From positions 124,001 to 188,000 of the forward strand of contig CAJTCG010000007.1 in assembly GCA_910574635.1 (NCBI GenBank): a stretch of DNA of 64,000 nt. Direction: 5' to 3'. The DNA comes from Oscillospiraceae bacterium. GTDB taxonomy: Bacteria > Bacillota > Clostridia > Oscillospirales > Oscillospiraceae. The position numbers were made by a program, and so were the translations under genes. The notes under the pieces are model-generated. The model did not search any database. It was given only the letters and a program-made list of their open reading frames with translations, and had not been told where the DNA came from. Below are positions 32,821-41,553 of this stretch, in pieces. Position 1 is the stretch's first letter; the number at the start of each line of letters is the position of its first letter.

Positions 32821-34536
32821 TCAGCCGGGCGGAGTGGAGCGCAGTTTTTGACGCCGGATCGCGAAGCTGGCATGCTCCCGGGTGTCCGTGGCCTTCAAGA
32901 AGGCCAGCAGCCCCCAGGCAGACATCATGGCGGACCCGCCGTTGGAGACAAAGGGAAAGGTCACGCCCGTCAGCGGCAGAATGTCCACCGACCCAAACAC
33001 ATTCAAACAGGTCTGGAACACCAGCAGCGACCCGGCGGCACAGGCGGCCAGGCAGTAAAAGCTGCTCCGCCCCGCCCGGCAGGCCCGGACCGTGAAGAAC
33101 GCCAGGGCCGCAATGGCCCCCACGGCGAAAAAGGCAATCACCAGCCCCCACTCCTCGCAGAGCATGCCAAAGACCAAATCCGTGTCCGCCGCCGGAACCC
33201 GGTGGAGCCAGCCGTTCCCCGCCCCCATGCCAAGCAACCCCCCGGAGGCCGCGGCGGACATGGTGCGGGTCTGCTGGTAGCCCCGGCCGGAGGCGTCCGC
33301 CCAGGCGTGGCCCCAGGCGGCGAAGCGGTCCAGAATGTAGGGCTTGAACTTCACAATCAGCCCCGCGCCGAACACCGCCCCGCCGCAGATGAGGGAGAGG
33401 GTGGCGAAGTCCCCGGAGCGGAGGTAGGCCAGCACCAGGAAGGTGACAAAGAAAATCGCCGCCGTGCCGAAGTCGCTCATCAGCCCCAGAAGGCCCACGC
33501 AGACGCCGGTGAGGACGATGAAGAGGGTCAGGTTCCGCTTGCGGAACAGCCGCTCCAGCGTGGCGGACCCGGCGAAGATATAGCAGATCTTCGCAATCTC
33601 CGAGGGCTGGAAGCTGAGGGGGCCCAGGGAAATCCAGTTCACCGCGCCGTACTTCCGGCTGCCCAGCACCAGCGTCACGGCCAAAAGGCCGATGGAGGCC
33701 GCCGCCAGAAGCCAGCGGTTCCGCTGGACCCGCCCCAAGTCCCGGAGGAAAAGCCCCAGGGTCAAAAAGAGGCCCAGCCCCAGGATTACCGCCAGGAGCT
33801 GTTTAAAGAGGCTTCCCGGGGCGCTGGAGGCCGTTACCGCCAGGGAGAGGGTGGAGAGGAAGAAGGCGATGGTCTCCATCTCAAAGCCCACGCAGCGGCT
33901 GAGCCGCAGGACGGCGGCGTAGAGCCACATCACCGCCGTCAGCCCCAAAAAGGCCAGAGGAACGGCGGGGGAGGCCTCTCCCCCGGCGGCCACCATCAGC
34001 TGGACGCAGGCCAGGAGCTGGAACACCGTCAGCCAGAGGAAGGAGGGCCACATGGCGGCGGGGCGCTCCGCCCGGCGCTTTTCCGCCAGCTCCTCCCGCT
34101 CCTCCACGGTCTGGGGCAAAAACAGCAGCGGCACGCCCCCCAGGCTGATGGAGTCCCCCATTTTGACGGGGGCGGAGCCCTCCACCTTCTCGCCGTTGAG
34201 GAGGACGCCGCCCTTGGAATCCAGGTCGTAAAGGGTCCACTCCCCCTCCTCATTCCGGCACAGGGCGGCGTGCTGGCGGGAGACGCTGGGGTAGTTCAGC
34301 CGCACGTCGGCGCTCTTCCCCCGGCCCAGGATGTTCTCCCAGTGGGTGAGGGGCACGGAGCCCCCGCCGGGGAGGCTGAGCTGGCCCCAGGTCTCCGGCG
34401 TGTGGGGGAGGCGGAGGAGGGACCGGACGGCCCGGTAGAGGATGGCCCCCGCCAGGATGGGAAAGAGGAAGCGGACGAAGGCGGTATAGAAGGTCCCGGC
34501 GGCGGGGTATGCCGCCAGGAGTTCGGGTAAGGTCAT
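32821..34536 (-). CDS. FHA-domain FtsW/RodA/SpoVE-family glycosyltransferase
   Basis: A 571-residue SEDS protein. After one membrane helix (residues about 15-38) comes an FHA phosphothreonine-binding domain (NILGRGKSADVRLNYPSVSRQHAALCR...GGVLLNGEKV, about 65-145). The SEDS core has 10 or so helices (GSRKYGAVNWISLGPLSFQPSEIAKICYIF, LVFGMLCEEWGLVIAFF, TGVTFPFVSNGGSAMMSAWG). SEDS proteins polymerise lipid II with a cognate PBP, here the next gene. The N-terminal FHA suggests control by a Ser/Thr kinase such as PrkC/PknB. The start at 34536 has AAGGAGG; an upstream extension is non-coding. Confidence 0.92.
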   Translation of the reverse strand: MTLPELLAAYPAAGTFYTAFVRFLFPILAGAILYRAVRSLLRLPHTPETWGQLSLPGGGSVPLTHWENILGRGKSADVRLNYPSVSRQHAALCRNEEGEWTLYDLDSKGGVLLNGEKVEGSAPVKMGDSISLGGVPLLFLPQTVEEREELAEKRRAERPAAMWPSFLWLTVFQLLACVQLMVAAGGEASPAVPLAFLGLTAVMWLYAAVLRLSRCVGFEMETIAFFLSTLSLAVTASSAPGSLFKQLLAVILGLGLFLTLGLFLRDLGRVQRNRWLLAAASIGLLAVTLVLGSRKYGAVNWISLGPLSFQPSEIAKICYIFAGSATLERLFRKRNLTLFIVLTGVCVGLLGLMSDFGTAAIFFVTFLVLAYLRSGDFATLSLICGGAVFGAGLIVKFKPYILDRFAAWGHAWADASGRGYQQTRTMSAAASGGLLGMGAGNGWLHRVPAADTDLVFGMLCEEWGLVIAFFAVGAIAALAFFTVRACRAGRSSFYCLAACAAGSLLVFQTCLNVFGSVDILPLTGVTFPFVSNGGSAMMSAWGLLAFLKATDTREHASFAIRRQKLRSTPPG

Positions 34537-34617
34537 GAACGGGCCTCCTTTCGGAGAGATGATAGTACAGCATACCATGGTTTTCGGAAAAAATCTACCG
34601 GAAATCAGAGCAAGGGG

Positions 34618-34657
34618 AGGGCGCGCCAAAAATTTCCGGCGCGCCCTTCACTTTTTC
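34618..34657 (+). terminator. Hairpin with T-run upstream of the unknown three-gene cluster
   Basis: AGGGCGCGCC (34618-34627)/GGCGCGCCCT (34638-34647), then TTCACTTTTT. It looks like a terminator on the plus strand but has no plus-strand gene before it. It could be a leader attenuator for the cluster at 34728. Confidence 0.5.
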
Positions 34658-34727
34658 GGCGTTGTGCCGATATAGTAATTATAGATAACGTACACCCGAA
34701 GCTCTCCTCGGGCGGAAAGGATGAACC

Positions 34728-35846
34728 ATGGAAGGCGTAAAAAGCAGCCTGGGCGAATATGTACAGTTTGGAAAGTGGACGTTTAAAAACGCCACGGACC
34801 AGCTCCGGAAGGTGACGGACCCGGAGGAGATCCGGAAATTCCAGGAGAACTGCGTGGTCTTCAACCCCACGGTGGAGGAGCAGAAGGACCGCTTCCGGGC
34901 GGAGTTCAGCGACTTCGCTATGGACAAAAACCCCATAATCTCCGACGTGAAGCGGGAGGTATACAGCCAGGCGGAGGCGGCCATCGGCAGGTTTTTTGAC
35001 GGGACGATTTCGGCGGAGGAGCTGGCCGATAGCTACCAGAGCCTGTCCGACCGGCTCATGGACGCCTGTAAGGACCGGGGATACCCCATGCCCCTATGGG
35101 GCGGCATGATGGGCCCCGCTTTTCAGGAGACCTTTTACGGCGAGTTCCGCCGCATGGTCCTGGACGAGGCCGTGAACCGGAACAACGCCGAGGGGAAACA
35201 GTATATCACCGGGGAAATGAACGCCCAGGGGAATTGGAAATACTACAACTCGGACTATTACTTCCAGAGCGAGAACGCCGTTTCCGCCCTGACGGAGAAG
35301 TTTACCGCCATGGCGAAGGAGCGGGGCTGGGAGGAGACGGTTTCCGTCCCGGACTACAAGGCCAAGGGGCTGAACCTCTATTACAATTTCAACTCCGCCC
35401 TGTCCAACCACTTCAACGTGGACGACCAGTTTGTCATGGACCCGGATCAGGCCCCGCCCAAGGACTTCCGCTGGTTCTACCAGTCCGGCGGGAACAACGG
35501 GAAGACGGGCTTTGTTACCTCCCTGACTATGGAGCACCCGGACGGCACCACCACCTTCATTGATTACACCAAGCCGGGCTTTGACTCCACAGACCCCGCC
35601 AAGGGGACCACCTGGGCCGCCTGCAAGGACGAGGGCGGGACATGGCGGTATGAGAGTGCGGACTTTACCTATGACTTTTCCAGGGACGATTTGAAAAACG
35701 TGGCCGCTCTGCTGAAATTCTCCGGCCAGTCCGGCAAGGCCCAGGAGGCCGCGAACCAGTTCTTGAAAAACCTTCAGCTCTACCCAGGCGGCTATTTCAG
35801 CCGCTTCCCCCAATACGGAAATCTGGGCATGAACCTGCGGGCGTAG
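34728..35846 (+). CDS. Unknown protein A of a three-gene cluster
   Basis: A 372-residue soluble protein, no signal peptide or membrane helix. It has a helical N-terminal part (VQFGKWTFKNATDQLRKV, AEAAIGRFFDGTISAEELADSYQSLSDRLMDACKD) and an aromatic-rich middle (YYNSDYYFQSENAVSALTEKF, LNLYYNFNSALSNHFNVDDQFV). A beta-like segment with TGFVTSLTMEHPDGTTTFIDY and a helical end complete it. I recognise no family. A GGAAAGGA site supports the start. It is the first of three same-strand genes with gaps of 29 and 33 bases, so probably an operon. Confidence 0.7.
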   Translation: MEGVKSSLGEYVQFGKWTFKNATDQLRKVTDPEEIRKFQENCVVFNPTVEEQKDRFRAEFSDFAMDKNPIISDVKREVYSQAEAAIGRFFDGTISAEELADSYQSLSDRLMDACKDRGYPMPLWGGMMGPAFQETFYGEFRRMVLDEAVNRNNAEGKQYITGEMNAQGNWKYYNSDYYFQSENAVSALTEKFTAMAKERGWEETVSVPDYKAKGLNLYYNFNSALSNHFNVDDQFVMDPDQAPPKDFRWFYQSGGNNGKTGFVTSLTMEHPDGTTTFIDYTKPGFDSTDPAKGTTWAACKDEGGTWRYESADFTYDFSRDDLKNVAALLKFSGQSGKAQEAANQFLKNLQLYPGGYFSRFPQYGNLGMNLRA

Positions 35847-35875
35847 CCCCGGGCGGCCCGAAAGGAGGCCCCGCC

Positions 35876-36610
35876 ATGTCCGGCATGCAAGTGAACAGCA
35901 CCGCCGCCTCCGCGGCCTCCTCCTGGCAGGAACGGAGCGCCCCGGAAGCCTCCCGTGAAAAGGAGGACGCCTCCCTCACCATCTGCGAGATGATGAAGGA
36001 GGCCCGGGAAAAGGCCGACGCCGCCCGGGACAAACTCAATTCCATCAAGCCCAAGCCCCGCTATGGCGACGCGCCCATGGAGGCGTACGCCCGGCTGGCC
36101 CGGGCGAAACGGTCCTCGGAGGTCAACGCCGCCGCCGGATTCGCCCGGCGGCAGATTGTCCGCCTCCAGAGCGCCAAGCGGACGGACCCGGACAACGCCA
36201 AGCGGATTCAGGCCGCCATCAACCAGCTCCAGAAGGCCGTCCAGCGGGCGGGGAAGAAGAACCGGGACCTGGAGCGGGAGCGCGTCGCCCAGGCCCGGCA
36301 GAAAAAATTACAGCAGGAGAAGCGGAGCCGGGAGGCCCGCCGCCAGAAGCAGGAGCTTTTGCGCAAGCAGGCCATGCGGCGGATTCGGGAATCCGGCTAT
36401 CTCCGGGAGGCGGAAGTGGACAATCGGATGCAGGCGCACATCGCCGCCGTGGACATGGAACTGCGGGAACAGGCCCAGAAGCTGGCCTCTTCCTTCCAGC
36501 CCTCCATGGAGCTGGTGGCGAAGCAGTATGCCGCGGACAGCGCCGCCATGGCGCTGCCGGAGGAGCTGCCCGCCGCCCCCGCCGGTGGGGAAATTGATTT
36601 GCAGGCGTAA
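35876..36610 (+). CDS. Unknown coiled-coil protein B of a three-gene cluster
   Basis: A 244-residue protein: a disordered Ser/Ala N-terminus (MSGMQVNSTAASAASSW), helical segments, then a long Arg/Lys/Gln/Glu-rich coiled coil (about residues 95-175, e.g. KKNRDLERERVAQARQKKL). The C-terminus is amphipathic and ends in an Ala/Pro-rich tail. It recalls the uncharacterised DUF6033-like proteins of clostridia, from memory and with low confidence. It has an AAAGGAGG site and lies between unknown genes A and C. Confidence 0.68.
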   Translation: MSGMQVNSTAASAASSWQERSAPEASREKEDASLTICEMMKEAREKADAARDKLNSIKPKPRYGDAPMEAYARLARAKRSSEVNAAAGFARRQIVRLQSAKRTDPDNAKRIQAAINQLQKAVQRAGKKNRDLERERVAQARQKKLQQEKRSREARRQKQELLRKQAMRRIRESGYLREAEVDNRMQAHIAAVDMELREQAQKLASSFQPSMELVAKQYAADSAAMALPEELPAAPAGGEIDLQA

Positions 36611-36643
36611 GCCAAGTTTATGCGATTGAAGGAATGAACCGGC

Positions 36644-37654
36644 ATGAGAATTGAAAACGCACTCCAGGCCCGCCCGGAATACCGGAAAACCACGGCCTCA
36701 GCCACACCGTCAAAAACCTTCGGGCAGGTGATGCAGACGGCCAAAGCCCAGGACCGCTACGTCCCCAGCACCCCGCAGCCCCGGTCGGAGCCGGAGTTTT
36801 CCCTGGCGGAGCGGACGTATTATGGAAGTGTTACCGTCAGCAACGCAACCCAAGCAAAGCTGAAGCAGTTGGCGGAAATAGATCGGCAAGCCGACTACAC
36901 CGGCATGAGTCCGGAGGAAATCTATGCGGAAATCTGGAACCGCTATGATGAAGCCTTTGGGGGAGATATGATCGCCATTAAAGGCTATATCGCCGGACCC
37001 GCAGAATGGTGTGTGGTTAATAACCAGTTTTGCGACGAAGTTACGCGCCATATTTTCAACCCCGCCATAAATGCCGCCTGGAAAGAGGGCGTGGAACTGG
37101 ACGGCAGACCGTATACGGAATGGACCTATGAGGAAAAAACCGCCCTGGACCGTTCATGCAGGGAGAAAGCGGACAAGGTCGTTTTTGACGCTAAGATGAA
37201 GGTTTTTGGTTACGATGGAATGAGCTTTGATGAACGGGAAGCGGCAATTCGGGAGAAATATGCTGGCAAAAATACAACCATAGATTTTTTAAAAATGCAA
37301 AATGAACTACAAGAAACCGGCGTCCTAAACAATAAGATGGGGTGGGAATCGGCACGTCTCTACCGCGCCATGCTGGAGGTCCAGCTTGAAGATCTCTTTA
37401 ATCCGAACAGCATTTCTGCGGTTGGATACGAAAAGCATTCTCTCATGACGGCGGACCAATGGTACCGTGTGGCGGACCAGCCCTTTGACACGGCCCAATT
37501 CGCGGCCGCAATGAAGGACAATTTGCACCGAGTCAGCGGCCATAACGGCTGGACCGAGGACTACGTGAAGCTGCTGGAGGGGCTCTTTGACCACTTTATC
37601 ACCGGAGCGGCGGACGACGGCCTGGACTCTCTGCTGGATGCGGCCATTGAATAA
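36644..37654 (+). CDS. Unknown protein C of a three-gene cluster
   Basis: A 336-residue soluble protein with a disordered N-terminus (RIENALQARPEYRKTTASATPSK) and a mainly helical body (MSPEEIYAEIWNRYDEAFGGDMIAI, WTYEEKTALDRSCREKADKVVFDAKMK, GWTEDYVKLLEGLFDHFI). No family is recognised. The middle of the gene (about 36840-37440) is visibly more AT-rich than its neighbours (frequent AAT, ATT and AAA codons), a hint of separate origin or relaxed codon selection. It ends the cluster at the bidirectional terminator at 37656. Confidence 0.7.
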   Translation: MRIENALQARPEYRKTTASATPSKTFGQVMQTAKAQDRYVPSTPQPRSEPEFSLAERTYYGSVTVSNATQAKLKQLAEIDRQADYTGMSPEEIYAEIWNRYDEAFGGDMIAIKGYIAGPAEWCVVNNQFCDEVTRHIFNPAINAAWKEGVELDGRPYTEWTYEEKTALDRSCREKADKVVFDAKMKVFGYDGMSFDEREAAIREKYAGKNTTIDFLKMQNELQETGVLNNKMGWESARLYRAMLEVQLEDLFNPNSISAVGYEKHSLMTADQWYRVADQPFDTAQFAAAMKDNLHRVSGHNGWTEDYVKLLEGLFDHFITGAADDGLDSLLDAAIE

Positions 37655-37655
37655 C

Positions 37656-37689
37656 AAACGGCGGGACCCCTGGGGGCCCCGCCGTTTTT
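37656..37689. terminator. Bidirectional terminator
   Basis: AAACGGCGGG (37656-37665)/CCCCGCCGTTT (37677-37687) with T5 on the plus side and an A-run on the left, between the convergent cluster gene C and the DUF4317 gene. Confidence 0.82.
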
Positions 37690-38851
37690 ATGTGCTCGCG
37701 CCGCTCTCCGGCTCCTCCGCCGTCACCTCCACGGGAAGGCCGTTGACCTCCACGTCCTCCCCGGCGGGAATGAGGAGGTACTTCCGCCCGTCGATGACCC
37801 GGGTTTCCACCAGATAGCTGTAGGCCGGGTCCAGGGAAATGGTGGCCTGTTCCGTCTTCACGTCGAAGCGCTTGGCGTCGATGAGGTTTTCCGGGTTCAG
37901 CGCCGCGCCGCCGAAGGCCTCGCCGCACTGGGCCTGGAAGGCCGCCGCCCGCTCCTCCGCCACGCCGCACTCCCGGAGGATGCCCCCGATCTCCCCGGCG
38001 GAGAGGGCCAGGGGCTCCGCCTCCTTGTCCTCGCGGTTCGCCTCGATTTTCTCCAGCAGCCGCCCGTGGACCGCCTGGACCACCTCCAGGCTGCACGCGC
38101 CCTCCAGCGCCCCGGAGAGGGCCCCCTGGAAGGCCTCCTTCTGCTCGGCGGCGGACATGGGGGGCTCCGTGCGGAAGACGGCGTCCAGGAACTCCTGGTG
38201 AATCTGGTCCGGCTTCCGGGAGTAGAAGAGGGCGTTGTAGATGTTCGCCGCCCGGTCGTCGAAGGCGGGGAAGAGGAAGCCCAGCTCCGGGGCGGAGACC
38301 ACCTGCCCGGCGGCGCAGCTGTGGAACTCGTTTTCCCCGGGGAAATAGCCCAGCTCCATTTTGCAGGCCTTCACCGGGCAGATGCTGCATAGGATGTAGG
38401 AGAAGACCTCGTCCGAGCCGTCGGGGTCGGCCTCCCCGTCCCGCCCCCGGCGGGGCACGTCGTAGGCGTCGTGGGCCAGGAGGATTAGATAGTTGCTGTC
38501 CCCCATGTCCAGGGCGTCAATCACGGCGCGGTAGAAGGTTTCCCGGATTTCCCCGTCCTTCAGCCCGGACTCCCGGAGGGCGGAGAGGAGGCGGTGCTCG
38601 TCGCTGTCCATCACCTGGGCGGTGGAGAAGACCACGTCGATGAGGTGCTTCCCCAGGGTCCCGGAGAGGGACTTTTTCAAAAGGCTTAAGTACTTCTCCG
38701 CCTCCTCCAGGGGCATGTTCCCCAGGGACTCGTCCAGATAGGAGATGATCTCCCGGCTGGAGCCGTTGACATAGCAGCCGTAAACCCGGCTGACGGCGGA
38801 TTTCTCCGGCCGGAAGCGGCGGCGGAGCTCGCTGACTTCTTTTCCGTTCAT
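37688..38851 (-). CDS. DUF4317 family protein
   Basis: A 387-residue cytoplasmic protein beginning MNGKEVSELRRRFRPEKSAVSRVYGCYVN, the hallmark opening of the DUF4317 family of Firmicutes, with FSYILCSICPVKACKMELGYF and GFLFPAFDDRAANIYNALFYSR further on. The function is unknown. The start at 38851 has a GAGGTAA site; the upstream in-frame extension is ignored. Promoter at 38915-38943. Confidence 0.85.
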   Translation of the reverse strand: MNGKEVSELRRRFRPEKSAVSRVYGCYVNGSSREIISYLDESLGNMPLEEAEKYLSLLKKSLSGTLGKHLIDVVFSTAQVMDSDEHRLLSALRESGLKDGEIRETFYRAVIDALDMGDSNYLILLAHDAYDVPRRGRDGEADPDGSDEVFSYILCSICPVKACKMELGYFPGENEFHSCAAGQVVSAPELGFLFPAFDDRAANIYNALFYSRKPDQIHQEFLDAVFRTEPPMSAAEQKEAFQGALSGALEGACSLEVVQAVHGRLLEKIEANREDKEAEPLALSAGEIGGILRECGVAEERAAAFQAQCGEAFGGAALNPENLIDAKRFDVKTEQATISLDPAYSYLVETRVIDGRKYLLIPAGEDVEVNGLPVEVTAEEPESGAST

Positions 38852-38914
38852 AGCGTTACCTCGCAGTTTGGCGGCGGAGCCGCCGGGATGTTCCGACAGT
38901 GTTGTCAAACATCT

Positions 38915-38943
38915 ATTCTACTGGAAATCGGCGGAAAATGCAA
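38915..38943 (-). promoter_or_regulatory. Promoter of the DUF4317 gene
   Basis: Minus-strand TTGCAT (38943-38938), 17-base spacer, TAGAAT (38920-38915), 64 bases upstream of the start codon. Confidence 0.6.
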
Positions 38944-39001
38944 CCGCTTTTTTCATCCCGGCCCAAAGGTGTAAATTTCCTGTAAAGAACTCCGGGATTC
39001 C

Positions 39002-39031
39002 TTGCGGAAGGGGCCGGTTTTGTGCTAAGAT
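39002..39031 (+). promoter_or_regulatory. Promoter of the DUF1538 gene
   Basis: TTGCGG (39002-39007), 18-base spacer, TAAGAT (39026-39031) with TG before it. Confidence 0.5.
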
Positions 39032-39072
39032 AGGCCATATTTCCAATTTCGTTTCAAGAGGGGGCGGAGCGC

Positions 39073-40614
39073 GTGGGCAGGCTTGGACATTGGAGGGACC
39101 GGATGGGCCGGACCAGGACCGTCCTGGGCGAGAAGGTCCGGGAGGCCCTGGCCTCCGTGCTGCCCATTACGGCCATTGTGCTGGTCCTCTGCCTCACCGT
39201 GGCCCCCCTGCCGGTGGATGCGCTGCTGGCCTTCCTGGCGGGGGCGGTGCTGCTGATTCTGGGCATGGGCTTTTTCACCCTGGGGGCGGAGGCCGCCATG
39301 ACCCCCATCGGCGAGCAGGTGGGCGCCCACATGGCAAACTCCCGGAAGGTCTGGGTCATTGTCTCCGTCAGCTTCCTCATCGGCGTGGTGGTCACCATCT
39401 CGGAGCCGGACCTCCAGGTCCTGGCCTCCCAGGTCCCCGGCATTCCCAACGCGGTGCTCATCGGGGCCGTGGCCGCCGGGGTGGGGGTCTTCCTGGTGGT
39501 GGCCCTGCTGCGCATCCTGTTTCAGATTTCCCTCCAGTGGCTGCTGGTGGGGTCTTACGCCGTGGTCTTCCTCCTGGCGGCGTTCTTCGTGCCGGGGGAC
39601 TTTCTGGCGGTGGCCTTCGACTCCGGCGGCGTCACCACCGGGCCCATGACGGTGCCGTTCATCATGGCCTTAGGCCTGGGCGTTTCCTCCATCCGAAGCG
39701 ACGAGAACGCCGCCCAGGACAGCTTCGGCCTGGTAGCCCTTTGCTCCGTGGGGCCCATTCTGGCGGTGCTGATTCTGGCCATGCTGTTCCCTGCCTCCGG
39801 GGCCTACAGCCCCTCCGCCATGCCCCAGGCGGCGGACAGCCGGGAGCTGGGGGGCCTGTTCCTCTCCGCCTTCCCGGAGTACGCCGTGGAGGTCTTCAAG
39901 AGCCTCTTCCCCATCGCCGCCTTCTTCGGGGTGTTCCAGGTCCTGGCCCTGCGGCTGAAGCGGAAGAAGGTCTGGAAAATCGTCATCGGCCTCCTGTATA
40001 CCTACATTGGCCTGGCCCTCTTCCTCACGGGGGTCAACGTGGGCTTTCTCCCGGCGGGCACGTACCTGGGACGGCAGATCGCCGCCCTGCCCTTCAACTG
40101 GCTGCTGGTGCCCACCGGCATGCTGATGGGCTGGTTCATCGTCCAGGCGGAGCCGGCGGTTCATGTGCTGAACAGGCAGGTGGAGGAGATCACCTCCGGG
40201 GCCATCCCCGGCGGGGCCATGAGCGCCAGCCTCTCCATCGGCGTGGCGGCGTCCATCGGCCTTGCCATGGTGCGGGTGCTGACGGGGGTGTCCATCTTCG
40301 CCTTTTTGGTGCCGGGGTATCTTCTGGCGGTGGTCCTCAGCTTCTTCGTGCCGAAGATGTTTACCTCCATCGCCTTCGACTCCGGCGGCGTGGCCTCGGG
40401 CCCCATGACGGCCACGTTCCTGCTGCCCTTCGCCATGGGGGCCTGCGAGGCCCTGGGGGGCAGCATCGTCACCGACGCCTTCGGGGTCGTCGCCATGGTG
40501 GCCATGACGCCGCTTTTGACCATCCAGCTCCTGGGCCTTGCCTACCAGTGGAAGCTGAAGGCCCAGCTGGCCCAGGCGGCGGAGGACGAGGAGATCATCG
40601 ACCTTGCGTATTGA
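39073..40614 (+). CDS. DUF1538 membrane protein (two tandem DUF1538 units)
   Basis: A 513-residue membrane protein with about 14 helices built from two homologous halves. Matching motifs occur twice: EPDLQVLASQVPGIPNAV versus EPAVHVLNRQVEEIT, and AFDSGGVTTGPMTVPFIMALGLG versus AFDSGGVASGPMTATFLLPFAMG. This is the DUF1538 pattern, a putative transporter of unknown substrate. The start is GTG at 39073 with GGGGGCGGAG upstream; an ATG at 39103 is an alternative. It is followed 39 bases later by a PII-like protein that may regulate it. Confidence 0.85.
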   Translation: MGRLGHWRDRMGRTRTVLGEKVREALASVLPITAIVLVLCLTVAPLPVDALLAFLAGAVLLILGMGFFTLGAEAAMTPIGEQVGAHMANSRKVWVIVSVSFLIGVVVTISEPDLQVLASQVPGIPNAVLIGAVAAGVGVFLVVALLRILFQISLQWLLVGSYAVVFLLAAFFVPGDFLAVAFDSGGVTTGPMTVPFIMALGLGVSSIRSDENAAQDSFGLVALCSVGPILAVLILAMLFPASGAYSPSAMPQAADSRELGGLFLSAFPEYAVEVFKSLFPIAAFFGVFQVLALRLKRKKVWKIVIGLLYTYIGLALFLTGVNVGFLPAGTYLGRQIAALPFNWLLVPTGMLMGWFIVQAEPAVHVLNRQVEEITSGAIPGGAMSASLSIGVAASIGLAMVRVLTGVSIFAFLVPGYLLAVVLSFFVPKMFTSIAFDSGGVASGPMTATFLLPFAMGACEALGGSIVTDAFGVVAMVAMTPLLTIQLLGLAYQWKLKAQLAQAAEDEEIIDLAY

Positions 40615-40653
40615 GTTTACGCGCGAAAGCGCTTTGAGAGGGGAGGCCCGCCT

Positions 40654-41322
40654 GTGGACAGAGCCGTTCTCATGATCGTCATCACGGACCGGAGCCGGGG
40701 CGGGGAGTTCGCCGCCTGGTTCCAGGCCCAGGGGGCCACGCTGGTGCTCTCGGCCCTGGGCCAGGGCACCGCCGCCACGGAGGTGCTGGACTACCTGGGG
40801 CTGGAGGCCACGGAGAAGGCGGTGCTGCTGCTGGCGGCCCCCCGGTCGGGGCGGCTGGTGCGCAAAGCGGCCCGGGAGCTGTGGCTGGACGTGCCGGGGC
40901 GGGGCATTTTGATGGCCGTGCCCATTTCCAGCGTGGGCGGGGCCCGGGCCAGGGACTATCTGCTGTCATGGCAGGGGGAGGAGGACGACATGGATAGGGA
41001 AATCACCCACGAGCTCATCGTGGTCATCGCCAACCGGGGCCACACGGACCAGGTGATGGACGCCGCCCGCTCCGCCGGAGCCGCCGGAGGCACCACCATC
41101 CACGCCAAGGGCACCGGGACGGAGCTGGCGAGAAAGTTCTTGGGCGTGTCCCTGGCGGCAGAGAAGGAGATCGTCTTCATCCTGGCCAAGGAAGCGGCCC
41201 GGAAGCCCATTATGAAAGCCGTCATGACCCAGGCGGGGATGCATACCAAGGCCCAGGCCGTGGTCTTCTCCCTGCCGGTGACGGATCTGGCGGGGCTGCG
41301 GCTGCTGGAAGAGGACGGGTGA
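40654..41322 (+). CDS. Tandem PII-like regulatory protein
   Basis: A 222-residue soluble protein made of two PII-like ferredoxin-fold halves (residues about 1-100 and 115-215). The second half is the clearer one: ELIVVIANRGHTDQVMDAARSAGAAGGTTIHAKGTGTELARKF..., EKEIVFILAKEAARKPIMKAV. PII-like proteins bind nucleotides and gate transporters, and one directly after DUF1538 is a recurrent pairing. The GTG start has GGGGAGG upstream. The Tyr51-type uridylylation residue of GlnB is not recognisable. Confidence 0.8.
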   Translation: MDRAVLMIVITDRSRGGEFAAWFQAQGATLVLSALGQGTAATEVLDYLGLEATEKAVLLLAAPRSGRLVRKAARELWLDVPGRGILMAVPISSVGGARARDYLLSWQGEEDDMDREITHELIVVIANRGHTDQVMDAARSAGAAGGTTIHAKGTGTELARKFLGVSLAAEKEIVFILAKEAARKPIMKAVMTQAGMHTKAQAVVFSLPVTDLAGLRLLEEDG

Positions 41323-41356
41323 GGAAGCTCCTCGGGCCGGCCGATGCATGGCTGGA

Positions 41357-41388
41357 GGAATGGACTGACCAGGGGGTCAGGCCCCACA
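41357..41388 (+). repeat. 32-base dispersed palindromic repeat, copy 4
   Basis: GGAATGGACTGACC-AGGG-GGTCAGGCCCCACA, one base different from copy 1, 35 bases after the PII-like gene. Confidence 0.85.
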
Positions 41389-41439
41389 GGAGGGTTTTCC
41401 CAGTTGGCGGAACGGCGGCGTTTTGAGATTAAAATAAAC

Positions 41440-41475
41440 AGGCCCGGAGCTGTTTTGCTCCGGGCCTCTTTCGTT
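41440..41475 (+). terminator. Terminator of the DUF1538-PII operon
   Basis: AGGCCCGGAGC (41440-41450)/GCTCCGGGCCT (41457-41467) followed by CTTTC. A second hairpin GATACTTTCTT/AAGAAAGTATC (41532-41555) abuts the convergent exchanger gene and may end its transcript. Confidence 0.72.
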
Positions 41476-41553
41476 GCCGTCGCTCCGGCCCGGTCTATCG
41501 CCAGACTGTCAGAGCGTGTTAAAGTTCTTTGGATACTTTCTTTCAAGAAAGTA

